A stretch of DNA of 64,000 nt, from positions 42,346 through 106,345 of the forward strand of contig BCKQ01000023.1 of assembly GCA_001600695.1 (NCBI GenBank), written 5' to 3'. This document shows positions 28,298 through 40,820 of this stretch, piece by piece. A program made the translations under genes and the position numbers. The DNA is from Ascoidea asiatica (lineage: Eukaryota; Ascomycota; Saccharomycetes; Ascoideales; Ascoideaceae). The notes under the pieces were generated by a model, which worked only from the letters and a program-made list of their open reading frames with translations, was not told the origin of the DNA and searched no databases. Numbering within the stretch: the stretch's first letter is position 1; each line of letters opens with the position of its first letter.

Positions 28298-28544
28298 CGC
28301 ACCCAATATAATAACTCAGTTCAGTAAACGTTAAGCGCCCAGAAATAGAATATAAATAAAGGTGTAGAAATGGAAATAGATGAGAACTGACTAATAAACA
28401 GAGAAACATCTACCAATTCATCTCTAATTCATCTCTCATTCATATCTCATTCATATCTCATTCATCCATAAATGATTCATTGAATATCATTCTTTTAATA
28501 GTCGCTAATTCATCTCAATTCAATATATTCAATCAATTCAATCA

Positions 28545-29990
28545 ATGTCCTCAGAGAAAATTGATATAAAATTATCATCCCCTGATGATTTCTTTTCAAA
28601 TCTAAAAAGTACTGATTCTGATATAAGATTTATGGCTTTAAATGATTTAAATAAATTATTTAAAACAACTTTAGATTATCAATCTTTTTTTCAACTTCAA
28701 TTATCTTTATCTTCTGATTCATTTTCAATAATAAATTTTAATACAATTTCAAATATTGATATAAATTTATCAAATTTAACACAATCTAAAATTTTAAAAT
28801 TTTTAAATTTTTTAAAAATTAATAATAAAAAATTAATTTCTGAATTAATTTTAATTTTAAATGATTTAAATTCTGATGTTTCAAATCAATCTTTAATTTT
28901 ATTTAATTATTTTATAAAATTTTATAAAATTTTAAATTTAAATTTTAATTTAATTTTAAATAATTTATTTATACCTTTAATAAAACTTTCAATTCAATTT
29001 AATTTAAAATCTTCAAATTTAAATAAATTAACTTTAAATATATATTCAATTGCAATCAAAAATATATTATCTTCAACAAATTCAAATTCAAATTCAAATT
29101 TAAATTTAAATTCAATTTCAGATTCAGATTCTGATTTGAATTTGAATTCAGATTTAATTAATATCTTAAATCAAAACTCAGATTCAGATTCAGACTCAAT
29201 CTTAAACTCAGACTCTGATTCAAATTCAAATTCAAATTCAAATACAAATTCAAATACAAATGCAAATACAAATACAAAATCTTTAATTGAAAATTTCTTA
29301 ATTCCATATATTTTAAATAATTTCAATTATAATTCAAATAATTATTCAATTGATAATTTAGATATTTTAAATCATTTTTTTAAAAAAATTGGTTTTATTT
29401 TATTTAATAATTTTAAAATTTTAAAATTTAATCAATCTTTATTTCTTTTCTTAATTAATTTATCTTTAAATCATCAATATTTAAATAATAATAATTCTTT
29501 AATTATTAAAAAATCAAATATTTCTTTATCTATTTTAAGTAAATTTTTAAATTTATCTCAATTTCATGATTTCTTAAATTTAATTTTATCTTTTAATAAT
29601 TCAAATTTAAATTCAAATTCAATTAATATTTTACAAAATAATTTAAATAAAATTATATTATTAAATTCAATTATAACTTCAAATTTAAAAAAATTTAATA
29701 ATTCTCAATTTAATAATATTTTTACAAATTTAATCTTACCAAATTTATTCTTAATTTTTTTTGAAAAAAATTTAAATAATTTTAATCAAATTGAAAATTC
29801 AATTGAATTTAAAAATTTAAATTTAAAAAATTTTCAATTTATTGATAATTTAAGAATTAATTCTTTAAATTTATTAATCTCTTTATTAAATATTAATTCA
29901 ATTCAAATTAATCAATATTTAAATCAAATTTTATTAATCTCAAATTATTTCTTATTTTATGATCCATATTCAACTCTTGATTCAATTCAA

Positions 29991-30047
<57 letters not shown>

Positions 30048-30359
30048 CAAGATGATAATAATAACAATGATAACAATGAAAATGATGACAATGACGATGA
30101 AGATGAATATAATGATTTTGATTTCTCAGATGATGAAGATTATTATGATGATGAAGAAAGTTTTGATCAATCTTCAAATTTAAGAATTTTATCAAATTCA
30201 ATCTTACAAAATTTATTTAAAAATTATTCTTCTGAAACTTTAAATTTAATTTATAATAATCAAATTTTTGAAAATTTAATTAATTTATTATCAATTGAAA
30301 ATAATGAATCTGTTTCATTATCTATAATTAAAACTTTTTCAATATTTTTGGATTTTAAA

Positions 30360-30392
<33 letters not shown>

Positions 30393-32849
30393 TTAATTAA
30401 AAATTTAAATATTTATATTCTTAAAAAAATTAAATCAATTAATACTTTTAATAATGCTTTAAATTTCGTAATTCAATTATCAAATAATTCAGTTTTATTC
30501 AATTCAACTAATATAAATTTAATTTTATCTTCAATTTTAAAAGTTAAAAATAATTTAAATATTAATACAAATTCAAATTCCAATTTAATTGATTTTTATA
30601 ATTCTTTTTTCAAAAATTCTATAAATTTAAATTTACTTAATAATAATATTTTAAAAATAATTTTATTAAATGATTTATTTAATTCAATTTCAAATCAAAA
30701 CAATTTGATTTCAATTAATTCTATAAATACTTTATCTAATTTTTTTGAAAATTATTCAATTAATAATTCAAATTCTGAAATTATTAATTTTAATCAATTA
30801 ATTAATTTATTATTTATTAAATCAACTTCTTTTAAGTCTCATTCAAAAATTAGAAATATTTCCTTATTATCTTTGAAAAATTCTTTCAAACATTTTAATA
30901 ATAATAATAATATTAATAATAATTTGAATAATCGAAAAATTATTTTAAATGCTTTAGAAATAAATTTAAATTATGAACCAAGTATAGAAACTTCAATTGA
31001 TTCAACTATAGAAATTTTAAATCAAATAAATGAAAATGATAATAAATTTATACCTTTGATTAATGAAAATTTAAATAATTTTATTCAAATTTTAATCACA
31101 TTTTTAAATTCAAATTCAATCAATTACTCAAAATTTTCGAATTCTTCTTGGAAATTAATTATAAAAATTAATAATTTTAAAAATTTTAAAATTCTAGATT
31201 CAATTAAACAAAATTTATTAAATGATTATTTATATAATAATTCAAAAGATCCAATTCAATTAGATTATTCAATTCAATTAATTTGTTCCATTTTATCTCA
31301 TGAGAATAATTTAAGTGAAATTCAATTAAATTCAATTTTAAATCTAATTAGTTTCTCTTCTTTAATATTGAACCCAAATTCAAACTCTTTGAATAAATTA
31401 GCTAAATTAATTTCATTGAAATTTTCTTCTATAGATTCTGAAAATATTTTCAATAAAATTTTTACTTCAAATGATTTAAAAAATAAAATAATATGTTCTT
31501 TTTTAGCTTCAATTGTATCTTATTCAAATTTAACTTCTATCATTGAAAAAAGTGAAAATGATTTATTTTCAAATAATGGTCTAAAATCTTCTGAAAAAGT
31601 TTTTCTTTTATTTTTAATTGGACATGTAGGAAAATTTCAAGATTTAAAAAACCTAAATATCAATTATTTTTATAATGAATTAAGTAACAATGATGAAGAA
31701 ATTCAATCAGCTGCTTCTGATGCTATTTCAAATATCATTTCAAGGGATTTTGAACATTTTATTGATGATTTATTAAAATATATCACAAATAAAAAGAATC
31801 CTCAAAGAAAATTATTATTACAAGCTTTAAAAGAAAATTTGAAATCATTTGATCATAAGAATACTGAATGTTTAAATCAAATCTGGGAAGAAATTTTCAA
31901 TATTCAAGAAAGTGAAAAATCTAATGAAGAAGCTGACTCAACTCTTTGTTCCGAATGCTTGTCATTAATGTGTTTATCTGATGATAATTTGATTTCTCAT
32001 ATCTCCAATTTTTTTGAAAATAATAATATTAAAAAAGCTCATATTCCTTCCTTATTCACAAATCTCAATACTATAAAATATCTTGTTTCATCAATGAATT
32101 CAAAAAATATAGATTTTAAAGTTTCTCCCTTAATCACATATGTTATTGAATCAATTGGTCATCAGGATCTTGAAGTAAAGCAGCTTGCCCTAGGGACTGT
32201 CATTTCATATTTGCATAATAAAGATAATAAAATTACTTCTATTTTACCAAATCTTCTAGATGCCGTATTTGTTGAATTAACTCCAAGAAAAGAATTCTTT
32301 AAAATAGTTAAAATTGGGTTTCAAAAGAATAAAATCGACGAAGGTTTAGGGTTGAGAAAATCGGCTTATGAAATTTTGTTTACGTTAATTACAAATGATG
32401 AATTAATTAAAAATATGGAAAAGGAAATACTATCAGCAGTGGATTCCAAGAACAATCGGTTATTGGAGGGCTATTATGGAATTCTAAAATGTTCAATTAA
32501 TGTAGGTTTAAAAGATGATGACGAGATAGTATCAATTGTTTGTTTGTTAATACCTAAGCTCATGGAAATCATATTAAAAAAGAGATATACTCCTTTTGAT
32601 AACTTTTTAATCGAACCCGACTTAAATAGCTATGATTTGTGTTTGGATAATTACATTTTTCTAGTCGGTAAAATCTTTTCAAAGAATATCTCAAAAACTG
32701 CCTCGAAACAAGACATTGAAAAAAGGGAGGACTCTAAAAAAGCAATTATCAAATGTAATCATGAAATCCGAAATTTATCTTCCAAACGAGATTATTTTTT
32801 GATTAATTCATCAAAGTGGAACAAATTTTTTCACTCAACAAAATACTAA
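28545..32849 (+). CDS. TIP120: CAND1/TIP120-like cullin-associated HEAT-repeat protein
   Basis: The protein has 1434 residues. CAND1 wraps around unneddylated cullins as a long HEAT superhelix and drives exchange of SCF substrate receptors. The body is helical and Leu/Ile/Asn-rich, as expected for HEAT repeats. The best landmark is the C-terminal TIP120 region: LTPRKEFFKIVKIGFQKNKI, then DEGLGLRKSAYEILFTLI, corresponding to the family block PRxExxxGPFKHxVDDGLExRKxAFE. The length fits full-length CAND1 (about 1230) plus inserts: Ser-Asn/Ser-Asp repeats (about 179-244), poly-Asn (about 483-501, a perfect AAT tract) followed by an acidic Asp/Glu patch, and poly-Asn again (about 605-617). S. cerevisiae has only the shorter divergent Lag2, so retention of the full form points to a different yeast lineage. 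Confidence 0.8.
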
Positions 32850-33642
32850 ATTTTCAAACCAGATGTAATTTACCAAAGTTTCATTATTTTTAAAGGAAAT
32901 TTTTTATACAAAATTCCTTTATTTTTAGCCTTCTCTTCTCTAATAGTGTTAATGTATCTACAAACTTTCAAGTCTTATATAGAAAGCATTGAAATTGAAC
33001 AAACGAACTTCTTCTAAAAGATCATATGCCAGTAATTAAAATTCACATATTGTTTCATATGAACATTTTGTTTTTTATCAAGTTTATTAGAGATAAGAGA
33101 GTATTCGTGAATAAATGAGATAATTTCTGTAAATAAATATGAACTTCTTTGTTTCGAATTAATTACAATGAATACAAATAAGCAAGTGTCAAAAGCTGAA
33201 AACAAATCTGCGAATTGAATATAAAATAACTAAACTAATTAAAAACAAGATAGAAATGTTGAAAAGAAGATAAAATATGACTGTTTTATAAATTACATGC
33301 TAAAATGTTATTTTTTTAGTTGATAAATCGAAATTCAAGACTAGTCTGGAAACAAAATAAATATTTCTGCTTAAAAGAAAAAAAAATTGAAAAGATACAA
33401 AAAAGTATAGTAACAAAAGATATAGTATATTAAATAAAAAACAACTCAAAATATACAAAAACTAAAGTATTCAACTAATAAAACTGCTAAACATTTTAAA
33501 CAATGTTTTGGTGTGATTCATGATTATAATAAAACATAATGTAAAAGAGACAAGACCAAAACTATAGATTTACATTAAAAAAACACAAAAATAAAAAGTA
33601 AATATGTCTGAATAATAATATTGACTTCCAAAGTTGAAAAAT
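32850..33642. other. Convergent 3' region between CAND1 and the RRM gene
   Basis: This is AT-rich sequence between convergent genes. It has no GC island, no RNA gene and only chance open frames (for example 33014-33205). I see nothing further. Confidence 0.5.
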
Positions 33643-35103
33643 TTATTCAGGAATCTTATCAGAAATTGATTTTGACAGAGATGCCATATCTTTATTATTA
33701 CTTCCACCATGAAAAGTTTCAAAACTATTTTTATTATTCATTGAAGTTCCTACAACTGAGGAATCATATGTCCTTGAAGAGGAATAACTTCCTTGACTAT
33801 TAAAAGTTTGAGACTGAGTGCTTAAATGTGAAATACCTGAGCTTGAAGTGGTTGAAGAGAAATTTGGTTGACGATTGAGAGTTCTTCTATTACTAGGAAA
33901 TTGAGCAAGCAGAGCGTGATGTGTTAATGAAGGATTGGTAAGAACTAGTTTTTCAGAATTATTAATCAATATGTTCTGAGAATGTCTATGCTGAAGTTGA
34001 GGGTTATATGAACCATGATTACCAACTGGTGGAGTAGCTGTATTAGATAGTGCTCCTAGAACTGTTGGCCTAGGAGCACCTGGAAAAGAGTCATCAGAAA
34101 GCCTTGAAAACTCACCTTGAACAAACTGATTTGGAAACCTATTTTCTGGATAAATTCTTTGATAAGGTTCGAAATTTGTTATTGCAACATTTTGATAACC
34201 AAATGGATGTAAAGGAGGTACTATGGAAGGAATATTGTTTGTAGGTTGTGAATAATAAGAGTAATTACCCCAATTGTTACTGAAAAACTGATATTGACTA
34301 TCAAAATAAGGTGAATGAGATATATATGGAATAGTCTGTGTTTGAAACACTCTAGTCTCCGTTTGTGAAAAACAATAATCAGAAATTATAACCGGATTTT
34401 TATTTGCTTGCAAAGTGAAAGTTTCAGATGCCCTTGATTGATTTCGTTTGGAACTTCTTGGATAATCAAATTCAATAACCTGATTGTTATGTTCTTTTGG
34501 TATCAGTTTTCTGCATTCAACTAGTTTTCCTTTCAAGGTAATGTGGCTATGTTGGCTTAAAAACGAATCTGCATCTTTTATGTTTGCAAATGTTATAAAA
34601 CCAAAACCTCTTGAAGTATCACCAATATTTTTAATTTGAGAATCAATAATTAATCCATAAGGACTGAAAGCTTCTTTAAATTCTTCCTTAGTAAGATTGA
34701 AAGGTAATCCCCCAACAAATATTTTTCCAAGGCTCCTTCTTTCTTCCTCACTCATAGCTTTCTTAACATCAATAGTTTTAAAATCAACATTATGAATTTC
34801 GCAGCCCAAAACTTTTTCAATAGACTCCTCTTTTTTAAAAGTTAAGAATGCAAATCCTTTAGATATATTTGTGTTGAAATCTCTAATAACTTGGCAATTA
34901 TCAATCTCACCAAACTGAGAAAAATATGTTATCAACGTTTTCTCAACAGTGATTAAATTTAATCCTCCTATAAAAAGTTTTCTATTCTGCTCATTTTTGT
35001 TATTATTAACATTAAAATTGAAATTAGTTAGTGGATTGGCATTCGTGTGTTTTTTCTTTTTATTACGGTCAGTATTAGAACCACCTTTGAAATTAGAATA
35101 CAT
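33643..35103 (-). CDS. Tandem-RRM RNA-binding protein (Hrp1/Musashi-type)
   Basis: The protein has 486 residues. RRM1 (about 41-117) has RNP2 LFIGGL (43-48) and RNP1 KGFAFLTF (82-89). RRM2 (about 126-201) has RNP2 IFVGGL (128-133) and RNP1 RGFGFITF (165-172). The two are joined by a short linker as in Hrp1/Nab4, DAZAP1 and Musashi, which bind UA-rich or UAG-containing RNA and act in 3' processing, export or translation. The C-terminal 280 residues are rich in Ser, Asn, Gln, Tyr and Pro, prion-like, with no RGG box, unlike Hrp1. I cannot say whether it is the Hrp1 orthologue or a paralogue. A very long gene-free region precedes it, suggesting complex regulation. Confidence 0.75.
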   Translation of the reverse strand: MYSNFKGGSNTDRNKKKKHTNANPLTNFNFNVNNNKNEQNRKLFIGGLNLITVEKTLITYFSQFGEIDNCQVIRDFNTNISKGFAFLTFKKEESIEKVLGCEIHNVDFKTIDVKKAMSEEERRSLGKIFVGGLPFNLTKEEFKEAFSPYGLIIDSQIKNIGDTSRGFGFITFANIKDADSFLSQHSHITLKGKLVECRKLIPKEHNNQVIEFDYPRSSKRNQSRASETFTLQANKNPVIISDYCFSQTETRVFQTQTIPYISHSPYFDSQYQFFSNNWGNYSYYSQPTNNIPSIVPPLHPFGYQNVAITNFEPYQRIYPENRFPNQFVQGEFSRLSDDSFPGAPRPTVLGALSNTATPPVGNHGSYNPQLQHRHSQNILINNSEKLVLTNPSLTHHALLAQFPSNRRTLNRQPNFSSTTSSSGISHLSTQSQTFNSQGSYSSSRTYDSSVVGTSMNNKNSFETFHGGSNNKDMASLSKSISDKIPE

Positions 35104-37021
35104 TTGCTAATATTTGATGAATCTTGAAGGAATATACTATGAATTAAATTTTTTTTTTTTCTGTATTAGTACTTGGCCAAGCTTAAATTTGAGAAAATAA
35201 AAATTTTGGAGGCTAGTTTTAAGAGAAATTGCAAACTGTAATAAGGCAAAAAACAATATTAGAAAATAACTATTAGAATCTGATTGAAAATAAAAGTTCA
35301 ACAACAGAAAATAGCAGAAAATAAATGACTATATTTACTTTATTGCAACAAGAAAAGAAAAAAAGTAAAAGGATAATATGATGTAAAATAAGATAAAAGG
35401 AAAAGTATAATATAATATAATATAAGATAAGAAAAAAGTAAAATATGATGCCAGAAACAATCTAATAATATTATAAGTTAAATTCGATTGAATGGTTTTT
35501 AATTTGTTTAATTTAGTTTGATATGATAATATCTGTTCTGTGAATTTAGAATTTTAATTCAATGGTGGTTTTTGATTATTGATTATTGATTATTGATTAT
35601 TGATTGTTAATTGTTGATTGTTGATTATACTTGATACAAAAGAAAAAAAACTTATGGAGCAAGAAAAAAATTAAAATTAAGGATTAAAAATTACGAATTA
35701 AGTACTTGATACTTTGGTTATGCTATATGTGAAGAAGCTTTGCCGGTTTTTGAAAATCAAACTAGAAGCTATTATGATCTGGATTTTATTATTGAAAATG
35801 ATAAAAAGTTTTGAGTTTCATAAAATATAAAGCAGAATTCTTAAGGAATATCCTAATATTTGAAAAATCAGCAAAATAATTTGAAAAATTGTATAATATT
35901 TTACAAGTTTAATGATTCTTGATTTGTTTTCAGTAAAGTAATAGTGAAAACTAAAATTATAATTAATTGACTATCTAGGGATATTTTTACTTCTTGAGAA
36001 TCAAGTAAATTTAGTTTTAACAATCTATTATAATGTACACTAAATATATAAGTATAGAAACCAAAAAAGGCTGATTTAATTTTGAAGATCAGAGTTAAGA
36101 AATTATACAAACTAGAACAAACTAATATAAATAAATAAATTTGAGGTTGATTGGATTAATTTTAGCTTTTGATCAAGTGCAGTATTAATATCTTTTTACG
36201 AATTTGGATTCTGATTCTGGTGAAACTCAAATATTGATTTTGTTTTGTTGACTTCTTGAAAACTTTGAATAGGCTGGTTGGATGTTTTTCTCTTTTTTGT
36301 TTATTCTTCTTGAAACTTGAAATGATAGAACTGTTGATAAATAAATATAATAAAAAAAAAAATGAAATTGTATTTTGAAAATAGTTAAGTCTTTTAGAAA
36401 AACAATTATTTTTTGTGAATTATTGATATAGCAAACTTGATTTTAATTCTTTTCTTGATAATATAATGAATTATAAGATAATAAAAAAAAGTGAAGTGAA
36501 AACCAGAACTTTTTATAAGGAATTTATGGAATATTTAAATAAAAATTTTCCTGATTTTTAATAAGAAATATCTAAAATAAAATAAAAACACTTAAATAAC
36601 TTACAAAACTTAAATTAAACAAAATAAAATAAAATGAAGCCCAATAGGAAAATGATGAATTCAAATTAATTGAATACAATGAAAAGGAAATAAAAAAAAT
36701 TGATAGTTTTTCTTGTTTTCTTTTGAAAACACAAAGCAGGTTGAATAAAATTGAAATTATTTGAATAATTATTTAATGAAAGGTTATAATAAGATTGCTT
36801 CAACCACTTTTTGCACAAAAGAGTAAGCTGAGTTGAGCATATGTAACTTTAATAAGGAAAAACAAAAAGTAGAATTAAAATTTAGATTTAAATTAAAATT
36901 GAAGTTGAAATTTAAAAGTAAATTCAGTATTTAATTTTGAGGTCTCAGTCTTGCCTTGCTAGTTAGGTGATTAATAGTTTAAATATTTTAGAATTTTCAT
37001 AATTGTACAATGCAAAAACGT

Positions 37022-37049
37022 ACAAAGTACAAAGTACAAAGTACAAAGT
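37022..37049. repeat. Four tandem ACAAAGT heptamers
   Basis: Four perfect 7-bp units sit in a purine-rich tract within the gene desert. Simple tandem repeat. Confidence 0.85.
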
Positions 37050-38572
37050 GCAGAGTAAAAAAGTAATAGCGTTCAAAGTAGAATGAAGTAAAAGAAAGTG
37101 AAACAAATAAAAATAAGCAAAGGAAAGAAATCGAGAAAATGAAAAAAAGGGAGAAAGAAAGAGAGAAAAAATAAAGGAAATCAAGAAAGGTATATTAAGG
37201 CACATATGAAGAGAATTGAAGCGATAATCGAATATAATGCAACATAATACTGTACAATATAATATAAGAACAGTAAAACAGAATCTTTTTGTTTAGTGTG
37301 ATAGACGTTGAAAAGACTATTATAACAAATATTATACTTAACACTATAATCTTGTAACGCTATTAATATTAATGTAAATGTTGAAGTTCATTTAATTTGA
37401 ATTAACTTGAATTAATTTGAATTGGCTTTGAAAATGATTTCGAGATTAAATAAAGATGTTTATGATTGGATGAGATTGATATAAATGATTAATTTGATAT
37501 TGTGTAAACATCGGAAATATTAAAGGGGTTAGTTTTGTAAACTTTCAATAAAGTTGAAAATGGAATTGGAATTGAATATGAATCACGAATCACTAATGGA
37601 AAATTAAGAATTGTAAGCATTATAAAAATTACTAACGATTAATAAAGGATGTAATGAAATTAAAAGAACCGTAAGTATATTTGAAAATGCAATGCATCAG
37701 AATGATAATACAAACAAAAAAGTTAAAATTGAGTTTTGAAGATTGTAGTTGCTATTAATTTTGAATCAATTTTGATAAAATAATAAAAACAGAGCTGAAT
37801 TTGATTGTTTATCTAAAAAATTTCTCTTATTTATTTTTGAACCCTTACAATTTGTAGGTACTCTGGAAATTCCGTAGAAAATTTTTTTGAACGATAATAA
37901 TTATTTTAATTTCTATTGATAGAATTTAATTTGAATATATTCCATAATCAACCAAGTTAGTAAAATCATACGTATAATAATTTGTATGTGTAATATTGAA
38001 AACTCTTGTTCTTTCGTAAAACATTAAAAGGTGGTCATTATGAAAGTAGAAGAAATTACTTGAATTGGTTTAAATGCAGTGAATTGTAAAGAATTATCCT
38101 GTTAGTTTATAAAAATACCCATCCATAATAATTAAATCCATTATTAATAAATAATTAGATAAACAAATAAAGAAAGAAACAAATAAATATGAACTCTAGA
38201 AACTGTTTAAGTTTCGAACTTTAATTAGTGGCTGAATGATTTTGCAGGAAATTACCATTTTTTGACTAAATTTTTGGAATATTATTTATTGATAATAGAA
38301 ATTATTTACTTATCAGCAATTTATCAAATAATTATCAGATAATTTCACAAAGCTGTTACGTATTTTTCATATATTCATTTCACATTCATTCTATATTCAT
38401 TTTTTAGTCAAATTAGTAAAATTAGTCAAATAAACCGGTCTCTGTTGGAAGGTGGCAATGCAGCGCTTTCTACCGCATGTTTCTGCCTCCTTTCACGGAG
38501 GCGTTTTGAGGCAAACGTACGTAAGAGATACTTGGTGGACGCAAGTAGCAGTGTAATGGACGGAGACAGCGC

Positions 38573-38596
38573 TGCGGATCAAAATCCGCATTTTTT
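38573..38596 (+). other. Hairpin followed by T6 inside a GC island
   Basis: TGCGGAT and ATCCGCA form a perfect 7-bp stem with a CAAA loop, followed at once by six T. About 80 bp upstream, GCCTCC (38485-38490) and GGAGGC (38497-38502) make a second short hairpin. The layout resembles the 3' end of a structured RNA or a Pol III stop, but no A or B box was found, so this is only a structural note. Confidence 0.3.
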
Positions 38597-40820
38597 CAGC
38601 CGCAGACCTTGACTGCAGTCTTGTGCGTGTGTGCACATCCCTTTCGGTGAAGAAACAGCACTCGGCAATCAGGCGCCGCTGGCAAGCGTTCCGGAAACCA
38701 TCCGGCCACAAATGATCCATCGTCACCGAATTTACGTAATTTTCAGCTTATATCGGATATTCATGATTCTTCAATTAAAAAAAAAAACTTCAGAAGCTTA
38801 ATATTTTAATTTACTATAATAACTTATGATAGTGGTTAATAACAATACTAGTTATTAAAATACTGGTGGTGTATTATAGTAGTGTAAATAATCATTTATA
38901 AATGCCATTATTACGATATGCATTTGGCTTTAAAATCAAATTGAAATTGGCCACTTCAAACCAAAATGATAGTTGATTGATAAAAAAATTCTTTTCATGA
39001 AATTAAGTGACAAAATCATAATAGTTAACTCGTCTAAAAATCTTTAAACTGTATACGGTAAGTACATTTATAGATTTCGAGACTATTCTTACGTAGGTTT
39101 TTGTAATACTTAGTACTTTCAAACAGATCTTCCAGAATCATCAAAATACTATTAATTGTATTGCAATTGATTGATAAAAAAAGAGGATATTTTGTTTTTT
39201 TTTGTCTATTTTTTTGCATAGGATTTTACCAAATTTGAGGCGTGTTGCAGGTAACTAAGAATAAATGTATGAATTATAAAAAGATATAAATTATGGTAAG
39301 AATATAAGCCTTCTCAGCATTAAAAAATTCATTTTTCAAAATATTTTTATTTAAAACAATATTAGCTCTATTTACCCTACTGATGTTATAAAATTTAGTG
39401 GCCTGATAAAAACGAATTTTTAAGTCTATTACACATTTTTTAAGAAATTCATCAACTACCCTCTCAGTTCTTAAGCAATTATTGTTTGTATACTCTTTAT
39501 ATATTTTAATTATTACTTTTATACCGCAAATTTACCAGTACAATTGTTTGAAAAATGAAATAAATATTAAAAAATAAAAAAAAAATTGATGACTGCAAAT
39601 AATTATTTCTTCAAATAAATATTTTGAACAGTTTTAAATATACCAAATATTCCCCAAATGGCACCTTTAAATTTCAATTTACAACCAATATTCAATTCAA
39701 CATTGAATATTTTAACCATTAACCTTAACATCAAATTGCAAACCAGAACATTGAACGGGCTGTTCGCGAACATTTTATGTTAAAATACGTTTGTGTCTTG
39801 TGTCCAGAAACTGAAAGCACAGATGATGCACTATTTTTGTACTATTATGCATAACAGAGGCTGTTAGCAAACTAATGAACTGTTTTAAACGCATTCTCCA
39901 GTGAGTTTCTGGATCAGCAGACACTTCCAAGCACAAAACAACTTAAGACCAACGTTTCATAGTTTGTCTCTGTGCACAGAACCTTAGCCAACAAACAAGA
40001 AGTATAACGGTGCTTGCCAACGCAAACACTGCTATTTTGTATAGTGTACAATCACGCAGCTTTCATTGAACCGAAAGAGTTAAATTTCAGTAGTTACCCT
40101 ACAATATGCTATGTAGTACACACATACACGTACCGAAGAAGTACTTAAGTGCAGTTATTTCCGAGGGAAAAAGACCGGAATTTACCGGTAGAAACTATTC
40201 TTACTTTTCTTATTCCAAAAGCTATATCCGTCTTTATTTCAATGATGAAAAATTAATGTGAAAATAAATGAATTCTTTTAAAAAAAGAAGAAAATTTGAA
40301 TTATCTTTTCACTCAAAATAAAAAAAGACTACTACTAAGAACTATGCTCTTCATTTATACATTATATTTTTTCTCAGATAGACAAATAATTAAAAGTTGT
40401 CACAACCATATGGTAACCATATTTTAGTATAATTATACTATAATCTGTATGTGGTTATCGAACCAATTCTTCTCGTCCGTTAAAATTATTGCCAATTCAG
40501 AATGAATCCAGGATTGCGGGTCTCTTTTTTTTAGACTCTTTGTTAAATCCAGAAACTCAACCAACAATTTGAAAAGTAGCTTTGAGTTTTAATTGCCTGG
40601 TAAAGAAACACTAAATAAAATACTATAACTACTGCAGCAGTAATGATTAGTTTCAAAATACTTAAATATCAGCAAATTAATCAATTGAATGATTATTTAA
40701 TTCATTGATTGTTTAAATTGAAATATATAATGTAAACTCACTTATTCTTTTTTGCTTATTTATGTGGTGATAATTTAGGAAACCTTGTGAATTAACAAAA
40801 AGTAAAAATAAAAAGTAACA

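Larger units (their letters stand above)
27417..28544. promoter_or_regulatory. Region between CCE1 and CAND1: small ORF, TATAA repeats, GC island
   Basis: The region contains a TATA-bearing promoter and a short Cys-rich ORF (27811-27972), then two to three copies of AGTCTGGTCTTT at about 27999-28030. A (TATAA)n tract lies at about 28048-28100, and a GC island at about 28140-28340 bears CACGTG. The final 200 bp are rich in TTCATCTC-like repeats leading to the CAND1 ATG. Confidence 0.5.
35104..40820. promoter_or_regulatory. 5.7-kb gene desert between divergent RRM and SUMO-protease genes
   Basis: No frame longer than about 80 residues here looks like a protein. About 35200-37250 is purine-rich on the plus strand, so pyrimidine-rich in the sense of the leftward RRM gene, resembling a long leader. 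It contains GATTATT repeats (about 35570-35630) and four ACAAAGT units (37022-37049). A GC-rich island spans about 38430-38740 with hairpins, and a second, weaker one about 39750-40200. The rest is AT-rich. Such a space could hold regulatory DNA, noncoding RNA or a centromere; I cannot tell which. Confidence 0.4.

Noticed and set aside
36963-37205. 80-residue minus-strand hydrophobic frame
   Set aside because: Translation of a pyrimidine-rich strand giving Phe/Leu/Ser; no start context or domain.
38493-38726. 77-residue minus-strand frame in the desert's GC island
   Set aside because: Overlaps hairpins, has no domain, and is expected by chance in GC-rich DNA.
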